The notes beneath the pieces are model-generated. The model saw only the letters and a program-made list of their open reading frames with translations, was not told the origin of the DNA and ran no database searches. From the NCBI GenBank assembly GCA_002697705.1, contig NZXL01000008.1, forward strand, positions 1-12,028: a DNA stretch of 12,028 nt, in the 5' to 3' direction. Each line of letters begins with the position of its first letter. Position 1 is the first letter of the stretch. The position numbers and the translations under genes are program-made. This document shows positions 1 to 7,288 of this stretch, piece after piece. The DNA comes from Methanobacteriota archaeon (lineage in GTDB: Archaea > Thermoplasmatota > Poseidoniia > Poseidoniales > Poseidoniaceae).

Positions 1-191
1 CAATTTCTGGAATTAGTATTGTAGGTGCATTGATTGGTTCGAATGTAGCCTATGATGCAGGAGATACTGTTTTCTCCGGAATACTAGCATTTGTGGCTGT
101 AGTTTTAGCCATGATTAACGTGGTTGGTGGTTTTACAGTGACAAATCGAATGTTGAACATGATTGCTGGAAGAAAGAGAGGAGGTGCTTGA
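1..191 (+). CDS. pntA: NAD(P) transhydrogenase alpha subunit, C-terminal membrane part (partial)
   Basis: This is the 3' end of a gene that enters from the left edge; the reading frame begins with the codon at base 3 and stops at TGA 189-191. The visible 62 residues contain two hydrophobic stretches and end with a segment reading LAMINVVGGFTVTNRMLNM, followed by a short basic tail. The pattern NxVGGFxVTxRML is characteristic of the C-terminal end of the alpha subunit (domain II) of proton-translocating transhydrogenase. The next gene, one base downstream, is pntB, which supports the call. The product would be a membrane subunit that couples hydride transfer between NADH and NADP+ to proton movement. 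It cannot be seen from this window whether the NAD-binding domain is on the same polypeptide or on a separate PntAa subunit. Confidence 0.88.
   Translation, partial: ISGISIVGALIGSNVAYDAGDTVFSGILAFVAVVLAMINVVGGFTVTNRMLNMIAGRKRGGA
179..186 (+). promoter_or_regulatory. Strong Shine-Dalgarno site for pntB
   Basis: AGGAGGTG lies within the last codons of the pntA coding region, six bases before the ATG at 193. It is complementary to the usual archaeal 16S rRNA 3' end. It decides the pntB start: the ATG at 163 is in the same frame but lies upstream of this site and would add ten charged residues not expected in the family. The arrangement suggests translational coupling of the two subunits. Confidence 0.85.
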
Positions 192-192
192 A

Positions 193-1614
193 ATGGAGTT
201 TGGAGATTGGACTTCAATTGGATATCTGCTTTCCGCAGCACTATTCATATTTGGATTAAAGAAACTTGGTCATCCAAGAACCGCCCCTCGTGGAAATCAA
301 TTAGGTGCACTTGGTATGCTGGTTGCTGTTCTAACAACAGTACTAGATATGCATCTTGAAGGTGGAGCGCAATGGACATTGGTAATTGCTGGATTGATAA
401 TAGGTTCACTTATTGGCTATTGGATGGCTGTTAAGGTTGAAATGACTGGAATGCCAGAATTAGTTGCTTTGTTCAATGGATTTGGCGGAGCAGCTTCAGC
501 ATTGGTTGCACTTTCAGAAGTTTGGACTTATCTTGAAGGTGCCGAAGTCCCAACAGGACTTAAGTTGACTGTTACAATGGTTGCTGCTGGCTTATCTGCA
601 GTTGTAGGCTGGATGACTTTAACTGGTTCAATCCTAGCAATGTACAAACTAAAAGGTGGAGTCAGTGTTTTTGGCAAGTGGATAAAAACTCCGACATGGG
701 GGCCAAGTTGGCTCAACGGTGTCAAAATTTTACTTCTAATCTCTGCTGCTGTATTGATCTACCTAAGTATTGACGACCCAACCAATAAACAATACATATA
801 TGGCTTAATAGGAATTTCTGCTTTGCTAGGAATCATACTTGTTTTACCAATTGGCGGTGCAGATATGCCAGTGGTAGTTTCTCTACTGAATTCTCTTTCT
901 GGAATCGCTGCAGCATTTACAGGATTTATAATCAATAACTCTGTTCTAATTGTAGCTGGTTCTTTGGTAGGTGCATCAGGATTGATTCTAACATTCATCA
1001 TGTGTAAAGCAATGAATAGAACATTACTAGATGTTCTTTTCAAATCATTTGGCGGTGGTGGAGAAAAGCAATCCCTTACAAGAACTAAAGTTGGTTCAGA
1101 CTCCGATGAAGTAGCAATGATGTTAGATGGTGCTCAAAAAGTAATCATCGTCCCTGGTTATGGAATGGCTGTATCACAATGTCAACATCAAGTTAAGGAA
1201 TTTGCTGACCTCATGAAGGAGAAATTCGATACAGAAGTAAATTATGCTATTCACCCTGTTGCAGGAAGAATGCCTGGCCACATGAATGTACTTTTAGCAG
1301 AAGCAAATGTACCATATGAACAATTGATTGAAATGGATGAAATCAACCCTGAATTCCCTGATTGTGATGTTGCTTTAGTTATTGGTGCTAACGATACGAC
1401 AAATCCTGCAGCAAGGTCTGGAGAAGGCCCATTAGCTGGTATGCCGATTATCGATGCAGATATGGCAAGAACTGTAGTTATTGTCAAGCGTTCATTATCG
1501 GTTGGCTATGCTGGAGTTGACAATGATCTATTCTACATGGATAAAACCATGATGCTATTTGGCGATGGAAAGAAAATGATTACAGAACTAAATAACTCTA
1601 TTAAGGAGATTTAG
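193..1614 (+). CDS. pntB: NAD(P) transhydrogenase beta subunit PntB
   Basis: This is the beta subunit of the membrane-bound, proton-translocating NAD(P)+ transhydrogenase, which uses the proton gradient to reduce NADP+ with NADH. The protein has 473 residues, close to the usual length of about 460. Residues 1 to about 280 are a run of hydrophobic helices (domain II); the rest is the soluble NADP(H)-binding domain III. Visible domain III signatures are the nucleotide-binding loop VPGYGMAVSQCQ (about 320-331), HPVAGRMPGHMNVLLAEA, GANDTTNPAA (398-407) and KRSLSVGYAGVDN (432-444). The start at 193 is preferred over the in-frame ATG at 163 because of the Shine-Dalgarno match and because the family normally begins close to the first membrane helix. 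It follows pntA by one base, so the two are probably co-transcribed. The call is secure. Confidence 0.97.
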   Translation: MEFGDWTSIGYLLSAALFIFGLKKLGHPRTAPRGNQLGALGMLVAVLTTVLDMHLEGGAQWTLVIAGLIIGSLIGYWMAVKVEMTGMPELVALFNGFGGAASALVALSEVWTYLEGAEVPTGLKLTVTMVAAGLSAVVGWMTLTGSILAMYKLKGGVSVFGKWIKTPTWGPSWLNGVKILLLISAAVLIYLSIDDPTNKQYIYGLIGISALLGIILVLPIGGADMPVVVSLLNSLSGIAAAFTGFIINNSVLIVAGSLVGASGLILTFIMCKAMNRTLLDVLFKSFGGGGEKQSLTRTKVGSDSDEVAMMLDGAQKVIIVPGYGMAVSQCQHQVKEFADLMKEKFDTEVNYAIHPVAGRMPGHMNVLLAEANVPYEQLIEMDEINPEFPDCDVALVIGANDTTNPAARSGEGPLAGMPIIDADMARTVVIVKRSLSVGYAGVDNDLFYMDKTMMLFGDGKKMITELNNSIKEI

Positions 1615-1671
1615 ATGTTAAAATAAGCAATGTTCAAAGGCATGCAATAGTTGGAATCTAATGGTGAGGTA

Positions 1672-2625
1672 ATGTTGCGACGTTCTCCACAACTTCTGAT
1701 TCTGTTGTTTACAGCTCTCCTTATAGCACCTGCACTGGCTATGCCTGGCGGTCCACCATGGGAAAGTTCTGATGGCCTAATTGTTGAAACAGGATGTTCA
1801 TGCCACGGTGGTGGTGCACCTTCGACTGAAGTTGTTGTATCAATTTCTGGAGTGCCGAGGGCCTATGAAACTGGAGAAACATATAATTTTACAATTAGTC
1901 TTCAGCATGCAACTAATTCGGAAGGTGGGTTCATGCTTTGGGATTATAATTCAGGTAATTTGACTCCTGGAGAAGGAAGCGCAAGTGTTCCTGAAGAACC
2001 TGGGGCAGTTTCACAAAGTGCCGTAGGTAATGATTGGGAAGTATTCTGGACTGCTCCTGCAACCGATATTGGTGAAGTTAGTTTCCAATTAGTAGGTAAT
2101 GCTGTTAATGGCAATGATGCATTTGACGAGGGTGATTTATGGAATATCTTGTCATTTTCTATCAGTTCACCAGGAACTACATATCAGGATGATAATGAAT
2201 CCCTAGCAGTAAGAACCATCAGTGTTGGAGATTATGATTCCCTATTCGTAGCCACGGAAAACCCTGAAGCAATTGAGGCTGAGAGGCAAGAAGAGATTGC
2301 AGAAAACTTCTTTGACAATGGTAATCTATTCTATTGGACTACTTTGGCAATAATCATTGTTGGTGCTGTAATTCAAGGAGAGTTCTATGAAAGAAAGTTT
2401 GGTGGTGGTCCACCCCATTTAGACATGAGGTTAGCAGTTCCGCAAGGTGTGCGAAGAGGATTTTTAGCCGCTGGTTTGACATTATTATTTGGCTGGTCAC
2501 TAGACTCCGGGCAATCTTGGGGAATTACTCTTCTTTGTTTGATGGTAATGCTTTGGGCTATCTTTGGAGTTTACCGTACAATAGTCCAAGCAAGAGCGCC
2601 AAAACAATATACTGATTTGGTCTAA
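1672..2625 (+). CDS. Secreted Reeler-like membrane-anchored protein with a CSCH motif
   Basis: The 317-residue protein has an N-terminal signal peptide (basic MLRR, hydrophobic core, likely cleavage after APALA at residue 23). A beta-rich outer domain of about 180 residues follows, then three hydrophobic segments near 219-236, 263-278 and 283-303. Just after the predicted cleavage site comes GCSCHGGGAP (41-50). The layout of a Cys/His motif, then a Gly-rich turn, then alternating beta strands including YETGETYNFTISL resembles the Reeler or choice-of-anchor V domains of bacteria, where a CxxCH c-type heme motif often sits in this place. Here the two cysteines are separated by one residue (C42, C44, H45), so it is not a canonical heme site. 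Function is unknown; an extracytoplasmic redox or metal-binding role is an inference. The ATG at 1672 is chosen because GGTGA at 1663-1667 precedes it and the signal peptide begins there; an in-frame TTG at 1651 would add seven polar residues. tatC follows after 18 bases. Confidence 0.7.
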   Translation: MLRRSPQLLILLFTALLIAPALAMPGGPPWESSDGLIVETGCSCHGGGAPSTEVVVSISGVPRAYETGETYNFTISLQHATNSEGGFMLWDYNSGNLTPGEGSASVPEEPGAVSQSAVGNDWEVFWTAPATDIGEVSFQLVGNAVNGNDAFDEGDLWNILSFSISSPGTTYQDDNESLAVRTISVGDYDSLFVATENPEAIEAERQEEIAENFFDNGNLFYWTTLAIIIVGAVIQGEFYERKFGGGPPHLDMRLAVPQGVRRGFLAAGLTLLFGWSLDSGQSWGITLLCLMVMLWAIFGVYRTIVQARAPKQYTDLV

Positions 2626-2643
2626 AACCAATGAGGATATATC

Positions 2644-3960
2644 ATGAGCTTGCAACTAGAGCAAGATGCTCAAGTTCCAATTCAAACGCACATTGATGAA
2701 TTTTCATCAAGATTTGCAATAATGATTTTTATTTGGATAGTAACTTCAATAATTTGGATTACTAATATCGATTCTATATTAGAAAAAGTGATACATGTTA
2801 TCGACCCTTGTGTTGAAGAATGTACCAATTTGTATAATCCAGCAAAATGGAGTGAGATAAGATGGTTGAGTGGCGCATTATTGGGATTTATTACACTTAT
2901 TCCATTATTTATTTACCAAGTATTCACGTTTTCACGCCCAGGAATGATGAAAAAAGAAGCTAATTGGTTACTAACATGGCTAGTTTTGGGCTCTATTGCT
3001 TTCATAGTAAATATATTTTTGACCATCTTTGTATTTATCCCATATTTATTTGAAATTGGACATAATAACCACGTGAATTTAGGCTTTGTAGCAAAATATG
3101 ATGTCGTAGCAATGCTGACAATGGCAATGGCGGTAATTTGGATTGAAGTATTGGTAATTTCAGGGGTTTTTGCATTGGTGACTGCTGGAACTAATGGATT
3201 AATGCATGAAGGTAATTCTAGATGGTGGAGATTAAGAGTCCATGGAATTATTTCGATGCTGATCCTACTTTCCTTCTATGGCCAATTTACATTATCTATT
3301 TCACTAATGGTCATAAGTTATACATCAATAGAAATTATATCGCTGCCATGGATTAGAGGCAAATCAAATTTACACATTTCAAGTCCAATTATTTTTGATG
3401 AATTTGGAATAACAAGAAAGTTACTTTTTGCACAATGTGAATGTGATAATGATTATAATTTACCAGAAAATTTCCAGACAAGTAATGCGTTCATATCATT
3501 CAACTCAATTTGCACAAGTAAGAATGAAAAAGAGAAACTTTACGAAATTATAGAGACAAATAAATTTACAGACTTTTTTATATTTGGATGTAATTCTAAA
3601 ATTTTGAATAGTCAGATTGAAAATAATCTTTTCATATCTAAATGTAAATTAAGATTAGAAATTTCGTTACATAATCCTAAATTATTTAATGACTTAGAGC
3701 ATTATACTAACAATACAAATTTATTGTTATCTTCAATTACCGACCCATGGAGTATTGAACAATCAGTAAGCAAAATAATTGAGAATGTTAGAACGAATAA
3801 GGATGACACATATATCGTCAAAATTAATGATGGAAAGACTATCAATCATGAGAAAATTGACATTAAGCAGTCAATATTACATATCCCTCAAGGAAGTGAA
3901 AACATATTGATTACAGAACTCGAATCTCTCGGTTGTAAATATAAATTAGTGGAATCATGA
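2644..3960 (+). CDS. tatC: TatC-like Tat translocase subunit with long C-terminal extension
   Basis: TatC is the membrane receptor that binds twin-arginine signal peptides and, with TatA, exports folded proteins. Residues 1 to about 240 show the family pattern: a cytoplasmic N-terminus with HIDEFSSRF (16-24, compare HLxELRxR), several membrane helices, the first cytoplasmic loop PLFIYQVFTFSRPGMMKKE (87-105) with the conserved glutamate E105, and IWIEV further on, where E. coli TatC has the conserved glutamate of FEVP. The usual TPPD-type motif before the fifth helix is replaced by SFYGQF. Unlike ordinary TatC (about 250 residues), the protein continues for another 199 residues (240-438). This tail is hydrophilic, Cys-containing (for example CEC), apparently alternating strands and helices, and not recognised; by topology it would be cytoplasmic. 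Its coding DNA looks more AT-rich than the core. The start has GAGGAT upstream. The stop lies 39 bases before the ATG of the next gene. Confidence 0.85.
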   Translation: MSLQLEQDAQVPIQTHIDEFSSRFAIMIFIWIVTSIIWITNIDSILEKVIHVIDPCVEECTNLYNPAKWSEIRWLSGALLGFITLIPLFIYQVFTFSRPGMMKKEANWLLTWLVLGSIAFIVNIFLTIFVFIPYLFEIGHNNHVNLGFVAKYDVVAMLTMAMAVIWIEVLVISGVFALVTAGTNGLMHEGNSRWWRLRVHGIISMLILLSFYGQFTLSISLMVISYTSIEIISLPWIRGKSNLHISSPIIFDEFGITRKLLFAQCECDNDYNLPENFQTSNAFISFNSICTSKNEKEKLYEIIETNKFTDFFIFGCNSKILNSQIENNLFISKCKLRLEISLHNPKLFNDLEHYTNNTNLLLSSITDPWSIEQSVSKIIENVRTNKDDTYIVKINDGKTINHEKIDIKQSILHIPQGSENILITELESLGCKYKLVES

Positions 3961-3999
3961 TTACCAAGATTTCAAACATGTTTGCTACTAGCGTCAAAC

Positions 4000-6096
4000 A
4001 TGCACCCGCGAGTTAGCGCAGTATTTGCTGCACTTTTGATGCTCGTAGGAATTGTCTCGCTGAGTTTCGAGGAAAGAATTGATGATTGGATAAAAGATAA
4101 TTCTATCCAAATAGAAAAAGAAGATATCGAATTACTTGGACTGCAAGAGACAGAAAATTGGCCAGTTCTGATTGTCGATTTTGATGCAGGAAACAGCAAT
4201 TGGGGTAAGGGTGAGGCCGAAGAAATACTAATACCAAGGGCTTCTGATTATCTTAACCAATTAAGTTCATCATCAACCAATCTCAACATTGATGTATACT
4301 CATCGATTACAATCCCAAAATATTCAATGCAATATTACGGCTCTGATTATGGAATTCAAAGAGACTCCTCAGAAGATGGTACACATTTGCCAATGACCCT
4401 TGCTAAAGAAGTCGTAAATGAACAAATCGATTTAGTGGATTGGAAAAAATATGACCTTGATGATGATGGTTGGGTAGATAGGCTACTGATACTACATACT
4501 TCAATTGGTCAAGAGGAGGGAGGAGATTCAAATCGAATATGGAGTCATTTTACCACCTTTGATGATTCAATTAGTTTACCAGGAGATCTAAAAATCGCTC
4601 ATTATACAATGGCTAGTTTGGCGACTGGAGAGAGTGGTTTTGGAACTATGATGCATGAGATGTTACATCAATTAGGCGCTTATGACCTATATCCATCACA
4701 TGGTAGTATCAATCAACATTCTTGGAAAGGAGTTGGTGATTGGGATATCATGGCAAATGGCAATTGGAACGGAGGAGGGGAATGGCCAGCAATACCTACC
4801 GCCTCAACAGTGGCCGAAATCGGAGTAAATACATCATTTGAAATTGATAATGTATGGATGGAAAATCCAAATTGCGTTGGACCAAGTTTGGTTTTAGATT
4901 CAATTAGTCGTGGAGGAAATTCATTGAAAATACAAGTTGCTGAAGATGAATATGTTTGGATAGAATATAGAGATAATTTCGGCTTTGACTCATACTTACC
5001 AGGTTCAGGAGTACTAGTGACATATCAGGATCTGAGCGCAGGTGATTTAGAGCATAATGAATTGAATGCTAATCCAGATAGGCCATATTTAGTTGTCATT
5101 GAAGCTGATGGAAATAATGGACTAAGAACAGGATCTAATGATGGAGAACAAGGTGATTTATTCACCAATGGAACTAGTTTTGGCAATTCTGGAACACTTA
5201 TTCGTGACCATGATGGGATATTGATTCCATGGACTGCTGAAATAGAAATTTCCGATAAAGTATATGTGAATTTCACATCATCAAATTGTCAACCTAAGTT
5301 CACTATTGATGCTCCTGACTACGGTGCTTCATTACTTCCAAATGAACCAATAGAAGTAATTATTACATCCGAACAAAATTGTAATCTAACAACTGACTTA
5401 TCTTCTAGTGATGGTAGGATATTGTTAACTAATACTACTCAACTTGATATTGATGAAGTTACAAACGTCGAATTATATTTTTCTAGTCCAGGAAGTTCAA
5501 ACTCTGAATCAATGGTTTCTGGAATTATTGAATGTGGCGACTCAATGTATGACTTAGAAACTAAAATATTGACAATATCTCGTAGACCTATCGAGAATAG
5601 TTTTATTTCGGAGATAGATGCCTATACATCATCAAAAATAGCAATACCAATTGATAGTGAAGGTAATGATATGCAGAGATTTTCTGCAGAAGTCGACGGA
5701 GCATTATCTAGAATAGCTAGTATTGAAAGTCAATTGGATTTAGAAGGTAATGATGAGATTGTTGTGTCTATTGACCCCAAAGGACTTCTAGCCCCAAATA
5801 TGCTTGTTAAGGGAGAGATTGTAATATTTGACACATCTGGTGAAAAATGGTTTATTGAAGTTGAATTAACTGCTAAAAACGAGGATTCTAATGGCTTTCA
5901 AAAACTTACAACACCTGGTAGAGCGATAGGAATTGCCTCAATTTTAGCATCGCTATGGGTTATTCTTGGAATCCGTGATAAGTCACCTTCCAAGCCCGAG
6001 ATAGAAGAAATAGCATTAGATGATAACACTGAGGAAACTTCTCAATTATCTAGCATAAAACCTGAACTGGATGTATGGGGAAGGCCTTTAGATTAA
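4000..6096 (+). CDS. M6-family secreted metalloprotease (immune inhibitor A-like), membrane-anchored
   Basis: This is a zinc endopeptidase of the M6 type, expected to act outside the cell on proteins. Residues 5-22 form a signal peptide or anchor. The catalytic domain has YDLDDDGWVDRLLILHTS (151-168, an acidic loop typical of M6), the zinc motif HEMLHQLGAYDLY (H219, E220, H223, D229) and the Met-turn region GDWDIMANGNWN (246-257). Beta-rich C-terminal domains follow, then one membrane helix at about 641-661 and a short acidic cytoplasmic tail, giving 698 residues. This anchor suggests a cell-surface protease for degrading particulate or dissolved protein, a lifestyle often proposed for marine Group II archaea. 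The ATG at 4000 is preferred; an in-frame TTG at 3982 would add six residues, and neither has a clear ribosome-binding site. The signal lacks a twin-arginine motif, so the neighbouring TatC is not obviously its exporter. Confidence 0.9.
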   Translation: MHPRVSAVFAALLMLVGIVSLSFEERIDDWIKDNSIQIEKEDIELLGLQETENWPVLIVDFDAGNSNWGKGEAEEILIPRASDYLNQLSSSSTNLNIDVYSSITIPKYSMQYYGSDYGIQRDSSEDGTHLPMTLAKEVVNEQIDLVDWKKYDLDDDGWVDRLLILHTSIGQEEGGDSNRIWSHFTTFDDSISLPGDLKIAHYTMASLATGESGFGTMMHEMLHQLGAYDLYPSHGSINQHSWKGVGDWDIMANGNWNGGGEWPAIPTASTVAEIGVNTSFEIDNVWMENPNCVGPSLVLDSISRGGNSLKIQVAEDEYVWIEYRDNFGFDSYLPGSGVLVTYQDLSAGDLEHNELNANPDRPYLVVIEADGNNGLRTGSNDGEQGDLFTNGTSFGNSGTLIRDHDGILIPWTAEIEISDKVYVNFTSSNCQPKFTIDAPDYGASLLPNEPIEVIITSEQNCNLTTDLSSSDGRILLTNTTQLDIDEVTNVELYFSSPGSSNSESMVSGIIECGDSMYDLETKILTISRRPIENSFISEIDAYTSSKIAIPIDSEGNDMQRFSAEVDGALSRIASIESQLDLEGNDEIVVSIDPKGLLAPNMLVKGEIVIFDTSGEKWFIEVELTAKNEDSNGFQKLTTPGRAIGIASILASLWVILGIRDKSPSKPEIEEIALDDNTEETSQLSSIKPELDVWGRPLD

Positions 6097-6097
6097 T

Positions 6098-7204
6098 CTA
6101 ATCCTTTCCTGGAGACCAGCGCTCAACCTGCATAAATCGCCAATTAGAATCGCTTTGTATCGCACATACCCATTTTTTGTGTACGCCCTCTGCTAGTCGA
6201 ATAGATAAGCAAGCACTTTCCCATGTTTTGGCCAATTCATCTTCAGTTTGTAATAACCAAGGAGCATGGGATTTAGATACTTCGTCATCATATATTCTCC
6301 ATCTAGATCCAAATTTAAAACCTGGGCGAAGTATCAATCCTCGATTGATTAAATCATCATAAAGTCGAGATTCCTTGGGTATGTCTTCATTATTGATCAT
6401 CTTTTCAAGCCAACTGCCTTCTTCTTTCCTTAGATTAATTCCTGACAAATGCTCTACACCAATTGAATTCAATGGCCATCCTTTCACAATAGGCATATGA
6501 TATCCTGATTTGGTTTCAATCTTAGAATCCCACATTTTTGAAATTAATTCTATTTCATTATTGGAAAGTTCATTCCAAATTTTCTGTGAGCCTATAGGTT
6601 CGATGAAACTTACTCTGTACATGGTAACTTCCATTTCTTCGTCAATAATGAATATATCACACTTACAATTTAATTTTTCAACTTGTTCTGCCCAATTAAA
6701 AATTTCATTCCAATCTAAATTTTCAAATGTCCAAAACCATCGTACATGAGATACTGGTTCGGATTTAAATTGTGATTGATTTCTTTTCCATTTTAATGCA
6801 AAAAGACCTGTTGATAATTGATGATCAATAATATTGGAACAAGGAATTACAATTTCTCCACCGGACCTAGCGGTATCAAATATTACAGCCTTAGCTAATA
6901 AATCTGAATCCTTATCAATTTCATTTTCAAACCAATCATCGCTTGGAAGAGGTAAATGTCGATGCCAATTGCAAAAAAGAATCTCCATAGGAGAAAGAAT
7001 AATTCCATCCTCACCTCTTAGGGGTACTCCAAGACCACTTTTTTGAAACAATCTTGCAGATAGTGGCGGCTTAATCAACCAACCTGATTCATGCATAATT
7101 GGTTTGTCATGAGGAGCCTTTGGTGCAGCATTTGAGGTGATACTTATGCCCAAAGGACGCTTTGTTCTTTGACGCGGTGTGAACTTTCGAGCATGGCGCG
7201 CCAT
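6098..7204 (-). CDS. endA: tRNA-splicing endonuclease (tandem-repeat archaeal type)
   Basis: This enzyme cuts both ends of introns in precursor tRNAs at bulge-helix-bulge structures. The C-terminal part carries the family signature: LYDDLINRGLILRPGFKFG, then RWRIYDDEVSKSHAPW and LSIRLAEGVHKKWVCA. The likely catalytic triad is Y305, H313 and K343 or K344; their spacing resembles that of known archaeal enzymes. At 368 residues the protein is about twice a single unit, matching the homodimeric type in which the N-terminal half is a degenerate, non-catalytic repeat. A basic tail (MARHARKFTPRQRTKRP) begins the protein. The start ATG sits inside a 16-base palindrome and has no Shine-Dalgarno site, so leaderless translation is possible. 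The stop codon is one base from the protease stop on the other strand. An archease gene lies about 2 kb away, another tRNA-processing function. Confidence 0.87.
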   Translation of the reverse strand: MARHARKFTPRQRTKRPLGISITSNAAPKAPHDKPIMHESGWLIKPPLSARLFQKSGLGVPLRGEDGIILSPMEILFCNWHRHLPLPSDDWFENEIDKDSDLLAKAVIFDTARSGGEIVIPCSNIIDHQLSTGLFALKWKRNQSQFKSEPVSHVRWFWTFENLDWNEIFNWAEQVEKLNCKCDIFIIDEEMEVTMYRVSFIEPIGSQKIWNELSNNEIELISKMWDSKIETKSGYHMPIVKGWPLNSIGVEHLSGINLRKEEGSWLEKMINNEDIPKESRLYDDLINRGLILRPGFKFGSRWRIYDDEVSKSHAPWLLQTEDELAKTWESACLSIRLAEGVHKKWVCAIQSDSNWRFMQVERWSPGKD

Positions 7205-7206
7205 GC
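7191..7206. repeat. 16-base perfect palindrome over the endA start codon
   Basis: GCATGGCGCGCCATGC reads identically on both strands and contains the ATG of endA (7202-7204). It is strikingly GC-rich compared with its surroundings. It could be a protein-binding site or fold into a short hairpin at the mRNA start; equally it may simply reflect Met-Ala-Arg-His-Ala coding. No function is established. Confidence 0.6.
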
Positions 7207-7288
7207 CTGCGCGTCATTATTGATGCTTTTGAGTTGAACGGATGATATTACTATGTGCTAGTTATGCTAGGAAGTTGTAGGTCATACT
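7205..7288. promoter_or_regulatory. Divergent promoter region between endA and the winged-helix gene
   Basis: These 84 bases must contain the promoters for both divergent genes. An AT-rich core around 7242-7252 (GATATTACTA) is the only TATA-like stretch and lies about 40 bases from either start, so it could serve both directions; this is inference. Nearby, TGCTAG occurs twice in the same orientation (7256-7261 and 7265-7270), nine bases apart, just upstream of the winged-helix gene. That is a possible operator for self-regulation. No strong ribosome-binding site is seen for either gene. Confidence 0.35.

Noticed and set aside
759..1043. Open frame on the - strand inside pntB
   Set aside because: It lies fully antisense to a strongly recognised gene, and its translation has no domain pattern.
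3982..6096. M6 protease as a substrate of the neighbouring TatC
   Set aside because: The signal region MHPRVSAVFAALLMLVG has no twin-arginine pair, so Sec export is more likely.
6088..6101. Palindromic AGATTAATCT between convergent stop codons
   Set aside because: It is short, AT-rich and explained by the two overlapping gene ends; there is no T-run beyond it to suggest a terminator.
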